Assembly: GCA_015956445.1 (NCBI GenBank)
Contig: WIUZ02000017.1
Location: 744,001 to 808,000 of the forward strand
DNA from: Thelephora terrestris
Lineage: Eukaryota > Basidiomycota > Agaricomycetes > Thelephorales > Thelephoraceae
Direction: 5' to 3'
DNA: 64,000 bases
The notes beneath the pieces were generated by a model. That model saw only the letters and a list, made by a program, of their open reading frames with translations. It was not told the origin of the DNA and made no database searches. The first letter of the stretch is position 1; the number at the start of each line of letters is the position of its first letter. A program made the position numbers and the translations under genes. Below are positions 46,097 to 56,947 of the stretch, one piece after another.

Positions 46097-47395
46097 GTTG
46101 CAGCCAATCGAGAGGTCGTTTATACAATGCGCTGGAGAACCTGTGACCTCTGGTACTACACCTCTGTTGGACGGCCTGTGTTAGTAAAACCGAGCATCAG
46201 CCATTTTTTGTTGCAGTCAGCATCTTGGATTGACTGAAACCATTTTTTGTAGGCCGGCTCAAAATACTGACGAACGAGATTAACTGCCGCGAGTGGATCG
46301 TTGAAAACCCTCATCTTCATGCAGGCAGTATAGTGTCCGAACCGCTGGACTGCGTAGGATGACTAGGGAGTAGCGAGAAGACGCAGGGTGAAACTCCTAT
46401 GGACACCAAGATGCAAGGTAGCCGGTAAGTGAACTGAGGCGAGGGTTCTCGTCAAATTCCGATGGTAATTTGGTCAGCATTCCATAGGTCCCTACTCCGA
46501 CGAAGCAAGTTTCACCTCCCCCCATCAGCTTCTGAAGGAGGCGGCGAAGACACCAAAGCCTTTGTGCATCATGATTCCACCTTCAGAACACCAGAAGTCC
46601 CCCTCAACGAGGTCACCCGCCCTTGGACCCTGATACAGGTGCTTCCCCGGCAAGGACTGATAACCCCTAATAACAGTATTGCGATGGAACGCGTGACAAC
46701 CTTCGGTGTCCCCGCATGGCTACGATCAATTGCAAGACCCCGCTGGTTAGGCCGACATTACTGCGAGATTAGAACTCAGGGACCCACCCCCCGCGCCGCC
46801 TTGAATGGAAGAGAACAGAAGGAGGGGTCAAATATTCGCCTGCCCACATCGGGTTGCATACAGGCGAAAATATTCTGGGTCTCTGATCCCTTCGAATTCC
46901 CTTCCAACACGGGACGGTGTCGATGGTTACTCACCTGCCGGCCCTCAAGGTGCCCCGTTTCAAAGCGCTCACTGACAAGATGATATAAAATGCCTTGGGA
47001 GCCCTCGGTACGCATCACACCTCAGTTGGGTTGTTATTCTGATTCACAACCCTCTATATAACCGTGGCAGCTGCTGCACATTGAACCGTGTAAATGACAT
47101 CTCAGATCTAAATGGACCACCGATCAAAATCTATAAGCCGCCTGTTTGAGCGGTTGTTGTAGGCTGACAATTGGATCCATCTGAGTCTGTGGGTGGGCCG
47201 AATGCTGCCGAGATGAGCGCGAGTGCCCCCCGGGTTTCCAGTAACCTGAGGAATGGATGGATGGAATTCCCGGAGTGTGTTTAAAACGGTTTGTAATCCC
47301 TGTGTCTGCCCGCTCCTACTCTCTCCTGAAGCTCCCTTCTTACCGAGATACAGTGTTCAACAGCCTAACAAACGGTCTATCAAGAATAACCTGCC
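46097..47395. other. 1.3-kb spacer between the PQ-loop paralogs
   Basis: A 173-codon plus-strand frame (46462-46983) has no recognisable motif and no splice support. No transposase-like protein found. The rest shows nothing I can name. Confidence 0.35.
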
Positions 47396-48551
47396 ATGGT
47401 CGTTAACAAGATTGCGGAGAACGTCTTGGGAACCATAGGTCTGCAATACACCTCGGCCAGACTGAACTCTGTCTCCCGACCCCCTACTCAATCGTGACAG
47501 GTACGGTATGTTGGAGCGTTCAAGTCATACCTCAAATCTGGAAGAGCTACCGCTCAAAATCTACAGACGGACTTTCCGAGTGGTTGATGTAGGTGGGCCA
47601 AACCCTGTCCCCGCAAACGGATGGTCATTGTATGTCTTTTGTCAGCTTCATGTGGGGGATTTCCGGTCCCATCGCTGGTGTCTACATCATCGTGCAAAAC
47701 CTGAACGTCCCGTTGATCCTCCAACCGCATGCACTCGCATTTCTTTTCGTAATTTCGTGGACCCAGGTGACGGGGTCGCGCTGCTGAGGGATTTTTTGCA
47801 TGACTGAAGTCGCTCCGAACAGTGTTTGTTCTATGGCCGCAAGTGGCCGTTGAAGCGATGCATCATCTACGGTGTCGCCCTTTTAGCCCTGATGGCCGGA
47901 TGCGAGATGGGGATTATTTATGCCGTTAAGGTAAGTGTCGGCCATTTTGCGAGCGGAGATTTGACCAAATGATTTACTGTCTACCTGCTAGTATTCAAAG
48001 AGGAAAGGCAGCACAGTTCCTTTGAAGTCTCTTAGCATCATGAACTCTGTGTTCAATGGTCTGGGTTTCATGTGTGTAACGTGCCCGATCCCCCTTCAGT
48101 TTTCTCATTCGAATGTAGACCTCAGTACTGGGAGATCTACAAACGCAAGGAAGTGACTGGGATCTCCATCACGTTCTTGTTGGCGGATATCTGTGGCGGT
48201 GTCTTCTCGATTCTATCCCTTGCTTTCAAGCAAAAATTTGACGTCTTTGCGTCGGTTTCATATGCGGTCATCGTGGTAAGTTAGCCCCAAACTTTAGTGA
48301 GAACTACGGGCTTTGCTATCGCCCCGCGCAATATTTAAATTTTGCATTCGCAGGTTATGGATATGGCTATCGTTATCGCCGCTCTCGTCTTGAACCCCAT
48401 GGCGAGGCGTAAGCGAGCCGCGCGAAGTTCCGAGCTCGTGCAGGTGGCAGAGGTGCCGGCGGTCAACGTTTTGACAAGCGGTATCGGGGGTTCCAATCCT
48501 GCGGAGAAATCCGACCTTGAATTGGGTGAGAAGCCGATTATGGCTGCATAG
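47396..48551 (+). CDS. PQ-loop repeat transporter, copy 2
   Basis: Same exon plan as copy 1: MVVNKIAENVLGTIG, TVCWSVQVIPQIWKSYRSKST, WAISGPIAGVYIIVQNLNVPL, CLFYGRKWPLKRC, a GCEMGIIYAVK helix, PQYWEIYKRKEVTGISITF, VFSILSLAFKQKFDVFA, VMDMAIVIAALVLNPMARRKR, and a longer C-terminal tail that ends LGEKPIMAA. All donors are canonical here, including GTAAGT at the last intron. Two PQ loops in a seven-helix protein indicate a proton-coupled vacuolar or lysosomal exporter of cationic amino acids or a related solute; that is inference. Tandem paralog of copy 1; even the intron after the AVR/AVK exon keeps similar sequence, so the duplication is not ancient. Confidence 0.88.
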
Positions 48552-48781
48552 AAATCTGGCGTTTGTACCTCTTACAGTTGTCTACCCCCTAAATTTCTTT
48601 AACGAGTCCAGCAATTCTACGTATTGGTTGTTGGTCGTCTCCCATTGAGCGACTTTCCACTGCGTTTGAAAGTCTCAAACCCTCGAACGGAAACTGTCCG
48701 GAAAAAGGAACTGTCGGGGGTCTCGGGTCGACATCTCTGAATCGTCGGACATAATTTCGTTTCACGTCTCCCCCGCACCCT

Positions 48782-49150
48782 TTAGCAAGCCTTTTCAGTG
48801 TACACTTCGCTTAGTGGAGAGGTAAGGACGAACAAGGATTGTGCCACATGAACACACTCGGCCTGGGAACCAAGTGAGAGAGTTTTTTCGAAGGACGGGG
48901 AAGCGGAGTCGGAGACAGGCGCCCTGGCCCCGTTACAATCGGTTGGTTGAGATTGCTGCCACAGATAGGCTCCAGGCCCCAAATACTCATCCCGAGTCAA
49001 TGAAGAGTGACCGACGAGCGCAAGGTCGGTAGTGTTTGCGAAGGCTTCGGTGTACGGTGCGCGAATCTGGCGTTCTCTGCGGAGAATGGTTGTTTCACCA
49101 TGAACGTTTGGACTTTGGAAGTTGGCAGCCACGGCCGCGCCATCGGGAAA
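48782..49150 (-). pseudogene. Rhamnogalacturonan acetylesterase remnant
   Basis: Within the minus-strand frame 48782-49276 a segment reading TDLALVGHSSLTRDEYLGPGA matches the HFSLTRDEYLSLGA region of the complete esterase gene 1 kb further on (near 49990-50060). The catalytic DxxH that should follow is lost and the sequence on both sides does not match. It is a degraded partial copy of the neighbour. Confidence 0.6.
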
Positions 49151-49248
49151 CAAATGGAGTGCACGGAAACAAGTCGTACTGGTGCTTACATCTGCCGGGC
49201 GGTTTGACCAGTTGGAATTGAGTGACCGGGCGACTTTCCACCTCGTCA

Positions 49249-49410
49249 TGGTGAGCGTCGGCCATTTCGCGGACAAAAGTTTGACCGAACGTTTTCCTGA
49301 CTTTCTTCAAGTCGTCAACTAGGAATGGAAACAGAGACCCCCTTGGAATTTTTCTAGCATCGCGAATGTGATCGCTGCTCCTGGTTTCTTGTGCGTAATG
49401 TGCCAGATCT
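49249..49410 (+). pseudogene. PQ-loop gene remnant, copy 3
   Basis: The stretch GTGAGCGTCGGCCATTTCGC and what follows resembles the intron at 45216 of copy 1 (GTGAGTGTCAGCCAT) and at 47932 of copy 2. It is followed by sequence like the next exon (TTTTTCTAGCATCGCGAATG against TTTTTCAGTATCGCGAGTG) and the next donor (CTTGTGCGTAATGTGCC). Only one intron and one exon of the family remain. So a third copy existed here and decayed. Confidence 0.6.
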
Positions 49411-49771
49411 CCCTTCCGTTCGTAGACAAATCGTGGGCGGGAAGACGGATTGCGGCACTCGCCAAGACGTGGTGATGTATGCGTGTAGAAAAGCGCCGAC
49501 GACTGCGAGCCGCTTACATACGTGACCCCAATCATCTCGGGGATTGACCATTTGTTGATGGACTACTTACTTAGTTAATTCATCTCATCGACGCCTCGCT
49601 GTCATAAAAGGCATCTATTGTTACACTGAGTACACCGGACGTGTAGCAGAGTACACTTTGAAACCGAAACAATAAACATTAAGTAAGAGAGAAGGACGAA
49701 AGTGGCATGCAACCCGAGCGCTCAAGGATTGAGGGATAATGACCCCTTACAAAGTGCCCCACCTTTCCGTC
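49411..49771. other. Spacer, no gene recognised
   Basis: 360 bases between the PQ-loop remnant and the end of the esterase gene. A-rich and T-rich stretches around 49560-49720. No coding signal. Confidence 0.3.
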
Positions 49772-50779
49772 TCAAGATTTCCTGGGCACGCCACGGGGAA
49801 AAGTCAGTGGCACCTTAGCAAACTTGGTAGTAAATGGACTCACAAGCCTGGCATCCGCGGACACGTACGGATACAGTGGGTTCAGCTGACCCCCGCACAA
49901 GACACCCTTGATAAACGACCTCGCCGCGACCTCGGCTCCAGCCAAAGTGGTGTGGATACCGTCGGAAGGGAGCATTTTGTTGACCGCCGCTGCACCGAGG
50001 CTCAGATATTCGTCTCGGGTCAACGAGAAGTGATCGACAAACGCCACGCCGGTCTTCTCCGCGACAGCTTTGGCATATAGGGCGTAGACCGGGGTGGTTT
50101 CCGTGTGGTATCGGAAAGGGTTTCCGGGCGTTTGAGAGGAAATTATGACAAAAGCTCCCAACGCTTTGAATGACCTGGCCGCGTCCTCCATATACCTAAA
50201 AGTCGGCGTGGGTGGGGGTCACATGAGCGGTGGTAACGACGAGCTCACGGGCCAAGACTTACTTGAAAAAGGTGTGGAAGACTTCCCCATCATCGCTGTT
50301 GACACCGGTTAGCAATCTTTCGATCAGGGGTTGGATCAGGTGGTAAAGACCTTTCGCATGTGACCGTTGTGTCGAGTCCGGGGCAGAGAACGTTGTTTCT
50401 GATAGAACCGAGTGGCCCACCTCCCTCAAAGTTGCCAAACTCGATAATCACAATATCGCCCTCGTCGACCAGTGAATGCATCCAGTCGACTACGTCGAGG
50501 AAACGGTCAAGATCCGGCGGGCGGCGAAGGAAACCAGAGAGAGAAGTGGCACGTACAATGACCGTCCTTGGTGAAGCTCCGAAGGGACTTGCCCGCAATC
50601 GCCATGTTTTGGACGGGGATGGTGAGGAAATCCTGGAGTTCGGAGCCCCAGCCTACGTAGAGAGAGCCGACCCTAGAGGCCGTGGTGGAATCTCCAGCCA
50701 ACCAGACGGTGACAGCATTTGCGCAGAGGGAGAACAAGGATAGGACGACGAGCGGGAACGCGGGATGGGTGCGGGACAT
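49772..50779 (-). CDS. Rhamnogalacturonan acetylesterase-like SGNH hydrolase
   Basis: From MSRTHPAFPLVVLSLFSLCA (signal peptide, residues 1-22) the chain has block I GDST with the nucleophile serine, block II GKSLRSFTKDG, a spliced junction to FDWMHSLVDEGDIVIIEFG, the GGGPLGSI loop, VIISSQTPGNPF, DHFSLTRDEYLSLG, and block V PSDGIHTT with the catalytic aspartate and histidine. About 240 residues, secreted. Family members remove acetyl groups from pectin rhamnogalacturonan I. Where the family has GHND (block III, oxyanion-hole asparagine) this gene has GNFE, so activity is uncertain. One intron uses GTACGT to GACGTAG; the others are less sure. Confidence 0.82.
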
Positions 50780-51687
50780 CGTTGGCCAATGTGGGGGAGG
50801 GAGATGGGGGGGAAGGGAGGCTGTGGATCAGATCCATGACACTAGACTAGAGTTTTATATCAAAGAGCTAATGAACCTCGGGGACTACCAACTAAGTTTA
50901 GTGGATTAGTCCCGTGAGCGACCTTGGCATGCACAGTGACGGTTAGTAATTTCAGGCGCTGTCTCCAATGATCCAGTGCACAGGATTCCACGCTGCCGAC
51001 GGAAGGACGAGGGTTATCAACTGCGCATGCACGTTTCGAATTCTACACTCTCCATTGCGAACTCATCCAAGGCGGTCCGCATTAAATGCTACCATTTGGA
51101 AATATCCAAGTATATCAATTGACCGAACTTCGAGATGGAGTGCCGCGAGCATATGTATCCATCACCGGTCACCATCGAGGTCATATAGTAAGTGAGTGGA
51201 TGCGGGCACGCGGGGATCGAAAACCGCGATGAGGTTACCACTGGTCACCACGGGGTCCGGGACCGATCCAAGCCCTTCCAATCCAGAGCCAGATCCAGGG
51301 TCAAGCCCATAAGGTCGAGTCCGACGCAGATGCCAGACGTAGGAGTGCTTGGGATTATTCAGGGATCTGGGGTAAATACAACTACATCGAAAAGGTAACC
51401 AATGGATCGATAGAGCGTGGACAAAGGCGGGGGTGGAAAAACCAGGCGGGATTGGGAAATGTGGTTACTGCTGCGGTTATATAATACAGAGAAAGGGCAA
51501 TGAATGTACAAGGAAACTGAAGCACGTATAGGTAGTCCACGAGGGAGAAATTCGGTGTAATATATCCATCCGGGTCTTTCGAAATCAGAAATCAGGCTGT
51601 GCGAGGATTGAAAGTAGAAGTAGCGTCTCTCGGCTTCGATGAGAACGGTTTATAATGGGGGAAAACCGCAGTACACGACGGGGAAAA
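50780..51687. other. Spacer, no gene recognised
   Basis: About 900 bases between the esterase start and the end of the RGG-rich gene. G/A-rich near 50790-50830. Small open frames have no motif. Confidence 0.35.
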
Positions 51688-53664
51688 TCACGAAGCGGGT
51701 GGAGGTACGGGGGGATCCTTCTTGGGTGAACCAAAGGTGCTTCCAAGAGACATCGCCAGTCTGCTAGACCCGTCTCCAATCGACGATGGCCGAGTTGAGC
51801 GTGGGGGTGAGCCAGAGGAGCCCCTGAGGGACTTCGCGATTCTGCTCAACGCGTCTCCAGTCAACACCGGTCTAGTTGAATGCGGTGATCTCGTCGCGCC
51901 CCCTACTCCGGGCGGGGAAGAGTGGTTTCTGTTGTGTTTCTCAAACCCCGCACTCTTTGGTGTTGGACTGAGGCCTGAAGATCGCACATCTAGTGGACGG
52001 GGATTGCTGGACTGCGGCGAGGTTGGGTTAGCATCAGAAGAATGGTGGGGAAAGTTGGGTATCGAGGCGGAATGAGGTGGGCCACCTTGCGTGCGACCGC
52101 CGTAGGTGTGAGAACGGGAGTGGGAAGCGTTATATGAATTCCGGTTGCGCCGACTGCGGGGGGAGTTAGGCCTTACATCATCCTGAGTCGGCTCTGGCTC
52201 TTGCGGGGTATCCTTTGGGGTGGTTGGGATTGGGATCAGATCGACGGTATCCGTTTCACGAGAAGTTTCCGCGGGCTTTCCCTTCTTCCTCTCCTTATCC
52301 AATAATGCACCCCCCTTGGACTTTGTGGGCTTTGAGTCGGACTCGGTAGAGGGAGTAGCCACAAGCTGCACGATATCGGGGCCTTGAGCTGGGGCCTGAG
52401 GTTGCTCAGGCAGAGTACGGTCAGCCTTGGGTCTGGCTTTGGTGGGGACCGAATTGCGCAAAGGAGAAGCCCCAGTCCCACCATTCTGACCCCGCTGGCG
52501 GCCGTCACTGTTACCGTTAGTGTCATCCTTAGGGTTCGTTCGACCTTGATTGTTCCGTGGATTCTGTCCTCGGTTCGCATTCTGGCGTTTTGCTCCCTGA
52601 GGTTTACCGGGGTGGGGTGTGACAATAGCGGGTGTAGGCTGAACCGGAGAAAAAGATGATCCCTGCGATACAGAGTCGGTCAAGTTTAAAGTTGGCGGTG
52701 TTTTCTGTGGACGCGATTCCCCCCTTAATTTCCCCCCTCGTTTTGACCGGGTTTTCTGGACCTTGTGGGTTGGTGGCGTGGCATCGAGAACGGGTCCTCT
52801 CGGTTGGGCGTCCTGAGGTTTGGTTCCGTCTGGAGATGGTCCCCCTTCTCCTTCGACCTTCACCTCTGGGATCGCCGTCTCTAGTGGCGCATCTTCGAGG
52901 ATAGGTGGGATAGAGGTCGACGACTCCTCCGGTTTCGCAGAAGCGGTCACACCCCCTGAGTATCCCCATTCGTCCAGGTCTGGTAGGCCATCGTCTTCGT
53001 CGGCCCAGTCTATGTGACTGCCAGGGGTATGTGGGCGATCCATGGCCACAGCTCTGACACGCTCGACAAGAGCATCGATATCACTCTTGAGTTCAGTGGT
53101 AGGTGTAGTAGGAGCGGCGGTTGCAAGATGGGGAGGCAGATCTTTCGCCAGATTGGGAGATGACGGCTCAGTCGAGGCTTTCCGGCTCGGTGGTTGAACG
53201 TCAAGGTGTTTGCTTTGCCTGTTTGATGAGACTGATTGTGGTCTCCCTTTGTGAGATCCCCTTCGCGGGTTTGGCGGTCGGGCGCTTGTCTGAGATGAAA
53301 CGGAAGGCGAATCCTCCGATGCCGTCGCGGAGTTTCTTTTGGCTGGCTTCGGTCCGGGGCTCAACTCGGAAGTCTTGGAGGGCTCTGCTGGAGTATTCGT
53401 GGTAGTGGGAGGGTTAACCACGACCTTTGGAGTAGGGGCAGCGGTGTCTTGTGATGCGGGAGTGGAACCCTTTCGCGGAGGACCTCCCCCATTGCCTCCT
53501 CGGCCCCTACCGCGACCTCCCCTGTTCCCGCGGGTACCTTCACGTGTCGATGTCCTACGCTGACGGGGGTTAGGACCCTGCTCGGTTGGTCTCCGCCATT
53601 CGGGAGCACTGCTGGTCGCGCTATTTCGCACTAGCTCTTGGGGAGTCTGGGCTACAGAAGCCAT
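51688..53664 (-). CDS. RGG-rich disordered protein
   Basis: One open frame of 658 residues without introns, unusual in this window. The N-terminus contains SAPEWRRPTEQGPNPRQRR and an RGG/RGRG box (about residues 40-65). The remainder is S, P, T and K rich. A short conserved-looking block lies in the first half: DIDALVERVRAVAMDRPHTP, then HIDWADEDDGLPDLDEWGY. RGG boxes usually bind RNA and are methylated on arginine, so an RNA-related role is likely but unproven. I do not recognise the family beyond basidiomycete hypotheticals. Confidence 0.75.
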   Translation of the reverse strand: MASVAQTPQELVRNSATSSAPEWRRPTEQGPNPRQRRTSTREGTRGNRGGRGRGRGGNGGGPPRKGSTPASQDTAAPTPKVVVNPPTTTNTPAEPSKTSELSPGPKPAKRNSATASEDSPSVSSQTSARPPNPRRGSHKGRPQSVSSNRQSKHLDVQPPSRKASTEPSSPNLAKDLPPHLATAAPTTPTTELKSDIDALVERVRAVAMDRPHTPGSHIDWADEDDGLPDLDEWGYSGGVTASAKPEESSTSIPPILEDAPLETAIPEVKVEGEGGPSPDGTKPQDAQPRGPVLDATPPTHKVQKTRSKRGGKLRGESRPQKTPPTLNLTDSVSQGSSFSPVQPTPAIVTPHPGKPQGAKRQNANRGQNPRNNQGRTNPKDDTNGNSDGRQRGQNGGTGASPLRNSVPTKARPKADRTLPEQPQAPAQGPDIVQLVATPSTESDSKPTKSKGGALLDKERKKGKPAETSRETDTVDLIPIPTTPKDTPQEPEPTQDDVRPNSPRSRRNRNSYNASHSRSHTYGGRTQGGPPHSASIPNFPHHSSDANPTSPQSSNPRPLDVRSSGLSPTPKSAGFEKHNRNHSSPPGVGGATRSPHSTRPVLTGDALSRIAKSLRGSSGSPPRSTRPSSIGDGSSRLAMSLGSTFGSPKKDPPVPPPAS

Positions 53665-54090
53665 CAGAAGGATGGGTAGCGAGATGGCTCTAGAACTGGT
53701 ATCGATGGGTAGGAAGGGGGCTGGGTGACAGAGATATTTTGAGCGCGTAGAACGGATTAGCGCTGTTTATAACATACAGAGAGAATAGGCTGTAGGAAGT
53801 CCGGCGTCGTGGGTCAAGGCGATATCGCGGATGGTCCCTCGGAATACAATGTTCACGCTACGCCCGGACCGTGCCTGTTCAGTGGTGGGACGAGTGCGCT
53901 GAAATTATGTTGTCGATGTGGCAGTAGATGCGGTCGAGAGAACAGAAGCAATCGAGACTGGGTGCTTGGTTTCTCACCCTCTCCTGCTCCTAACCTTTAC
54001 GGTACGTGTGACTAAGTGGAGCACAAAAGGTAGGTCTCATTCTGACAACAACGCGTCAGCCACGTGTGTATCCCGTCCGCAGCGTCCACG
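53665..54090. other. Divergent promoter region, RGG-rich gene / SmG
   Basis: 426 bases between two divergent genes. Nothing else recognised. Confidence 0.35.
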
Positions 54091-54440
54091 ATGTCCAAAG
54101 CGTCCCAACCAGAGTTGAAAAAGGTGAGGATCTGGATAAGCCGTTGATCGTCCCTCACAGTTTCACTGATTCATCCCCGGCGATAGTTTATGGATAAACG
54201 ACTGTTCGTGAATCTGCAAGGCGGTCGCAAAGTCAGCGGCACGTTGCGTGGATACGACCTGTTTTTAAACCTTGTGCTTGACGAGGCGCAGGAGGAGACC
54301 ACCCCTGCTCAACGGCACCCTATTGGAACTGTGGTATGTGGAACCGCGTTTCTATTTCGCTCCCAACTGATTGCGTTTTCGCACAGGTTATCCGGGGCAA
54401 CAGCGTGACTTCAATGGAAACACTTGAGGCTATTCGCTAG
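54091..54440 (+). CDS. Small nuclear ribonucleoprotein G (SmG)
   Basis: Exons 54091-54123, 54187-54333 and 54387-54440 give 77 residues, the usual SmG length. Sm1 motif: MDKRLFVNLQGGRKVSGTLRGYD, with FLNLVLDE; Sm2 motif: VIRGNSVTSMETLE. The GGRKV and IRGNS words are typical of SmG rather than Lsm7. It is part of the seven-member Sm ring on spliceosomal U1, U2, U4 and U5 snRNAs. Confidence 0.95.
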
Positions 54441-54649
54441 GGTAGATGTGTACATCGCAGATTATAATTTTTTGTGCTCCACCCTGCGTTTCACTGAGGT
54501 CACCGATGTGACGCGGTTTGTCGATTATGTCACCGTTTCCCCTGTTCCTATAAGCCGTTCAGACCTGTCCCACTTCCATCTACCATCTCCCCTTCTCCCC
54601 TCCCGACCTCCTTATCCCTCCCTTTACAAATCTCACACATTTCCTCATC

Positions 54650-56947
54650 ATGCCATCCGGTGCTGGCGTCGTAGAGACCTTCAAGAGTCTGTTTTTTCCT
54701 ATCATTAAACCGCAGTTATCAAATTGATTCCGCTCGCTAACCTAGGTCTCATCCGCCATGGCAGAGCTCACCAGGGCCAAAGGCAAGACAAACCGGACGT
54801 GGATCTCCCTCCTCCTGAGCATCATCAACCCCACCAACAACGGCAGCATCACGCCGTTCCTCCGAAGGAGAGAGATCATCCTGAACCACATAAGCCCCAT
54901 CACGAACCCAAGGAAACCAAGAAGACCGCCGACTACTCTCGCGAGGCTGAAATGATCGTTGAGGAGGAGCGACAAGCAAAGAACAATATGCCCCAGTATA
55001 AGGGCCTCGAACGATACCGGATCCTTGAGAAGATGGGAGAGTCAGTTGCGCTCTCACGTCATGGTTGATCGAAGTGGTGCTGATCGCCGCGACCGCAGTG
55101 GTGCATTCTCAAATGTATACAAGGCTCAAGATCTTATAACCGGACAGAAAGTTGCTAGTACGGAAGGATGTTCTCATAGTCTTCCATCACTGACCCCCGT
55201 TTTTTACAGTCAAGGTTGTTCGGAAATACGAGTTGAACTCGCAGCAGGTTAGCGTTCCTGACCGATTCGCTCCTTTCGTTCAAATACAAACGGATCCCCG
55301 CCTGTCTCGATTAGGCCGGAGATAAGCACCTCAATCCTCAGTTCAAGAAAAAGCCGCGAGTGACTGAGGTGCTATTCTACGTCTGACACTCGCTTCACAT
55401 TTTCTGATCTCTGTCTTGTGCCCCATTCTGACTCGGAATGTCCAGCGTGCAAACATTCTCAAAGGCAAGCATGGACGCTCTGTTTGGTCCGCCTTCCACA
55501 TCCTGACCTTCGGTAAGAGGTGCAAATCATGCGCGGAACCGATCACCCCTCTATTGTGAGGCTCTACGCCTTCTCTGAATCAGCAGAATTCTACTACCTT
55601 GTCCTCGAACGTCAGTACCCCATCCTTTTCTATGCAGGCATCCTCTCTAAATCGGTTGGGCACTAATTAGTGATGGACGGCGGAGAACTGTTTCATCAAA
55701 TCGTCAAACTGACATATTTCAGCGAGAACCTTGCCCGTCACGTTATCCTCCAAGTCGCCAACGGTATTCGATATCTGCACGAAGAGCGTGGAGTTGTTCA
55801 CAGGGACATCAAGCCCGAGAACCTGCTTTTCGAAAGGATACCAATCATCCCCTCGAAAGCCCCACCTCCGAAACAGTTCGATGAAGAGAAGGAAGACGAA
55901 GGCGAATTCTCGCCACGCGTTGGAGGGGGTGGCATCGGCAGGGTAAAAATCGCCGATTTCGGTCTCAGCAAGATCGTGTGGGACGAACAGACGATGACGC
56001 CATGTGGCACCGTTGGATACACGGCTCCGGAGATTGTCAAAGACGAACGTTACTCCAAAAGTGTGGATATGTGGGCGCTTGGTTGCGTCCTCTACACACT
56101 ACTCTGTGGCTTCCCTCCATTTTACGACGAGAGCATCAACGTTCTGACTGAGAAGGTCGCTCGTGGGCATTACACCTTCTTGAGCCCCTGGTGGGACACC
56201 GTCTCTGCGTCCGGTACGTCGACCTACAAATGCGACGCCTTCGTCTCTGACTCTCCCTCAGCGAAGGATTTGATCACACATCTTCTTTGCGTCGACCCCA
56301 AACAACGATACACTATAGATGAGTTCTTGCAGCACGAGTGGTGTCTGGCTGCGCCGACGGAACCGGCACCCCCCACCCCAGCAGTGAAACATGTTGGAAC
56401 CGCCCCCCTCGATTCCCCTCTCCTACACGCTTACATGCGTGGCGAGCGCGACGGGCGTTCACCCGGCATTGCGAGTTTGAAGGAGGCATTCGATATCACA
56501 TATGCAGTCCACCGGATGGAAGAGGAAGGTGCGCACAGACGGGGCCGAGGTCGTGATAGACAGGCCGCGGGTGGTAGATGGTTGCCAGGCCTCAATGAAG
56601 AGGATGAGGGCGAGGACGACCAGCGTCTGATTCAGGAAGCCAGACGAAAACACGGAGAAGACGATATCCTGGACACCAGCATCAAACGCAAGGGTGAGAA
56701 GCGAGGCGAGCCACGCACGGCGAAGGTTGGTGGTGGTGGAACCGTTAAGCCTGGGTACGACGGCCGGGCTGGTCAGAGAGACCTCAGCAAACAGCGCAAA
56801 ACGGCGTTCGAGTTGGACATGCAGAGCGCGACGCTTCTAGGTCGCAGGAACAAAAGGGCAGCTGGGGGCGTCGGGAGTCCTTTGGCCCAAACTCCGCTCT
56901 TTGCGAACACGATCAATGCCCCCCAGAGCCCGATGCAAGTCACATAA
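54650..56947 (+). CDS. Srk1/CaMK-like serine/threonine kinase
   Basis: Starts MPSGAGVVETFKSLIRHGRA, has an H/P/Q-rich N-terminal region, then GLERYRILEKMGDGAFSNVY (G loop), AIKVV (lysine), HPSIVRLY, GGELFHQIV, HRDIKPENLLF, DFGLSK, CGTVGYTAPE, DMWALGCVLYTLL and, at the end of the domain, YTIDEFLQHEW. The tail is charged, with R/K/E-rich helices. All catalytic residues are present. It is close to fission yeast Srk1 / fungal calmodulin-kinase-like MAPKAP kinases that act under stress-MAPK Sty1/Hog1; this is family inference. A Pro/Glu/Gly-rich loop of about 30 residues sits between HRD and DFG. A 19-nt exon (55446-55464) is followed by a GC donor (GCAAGC). A 48-nt intron near 56212-56259 is phase-neutral, so retention would keep the frame. 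Confidence 0.9.

Noticed and set aside
46462-46983. 173-codon plus-strand frame between the PQ-loop genes
   Set aside because: No recognisable motif, no splice signals and no codon bias like its neighbours.
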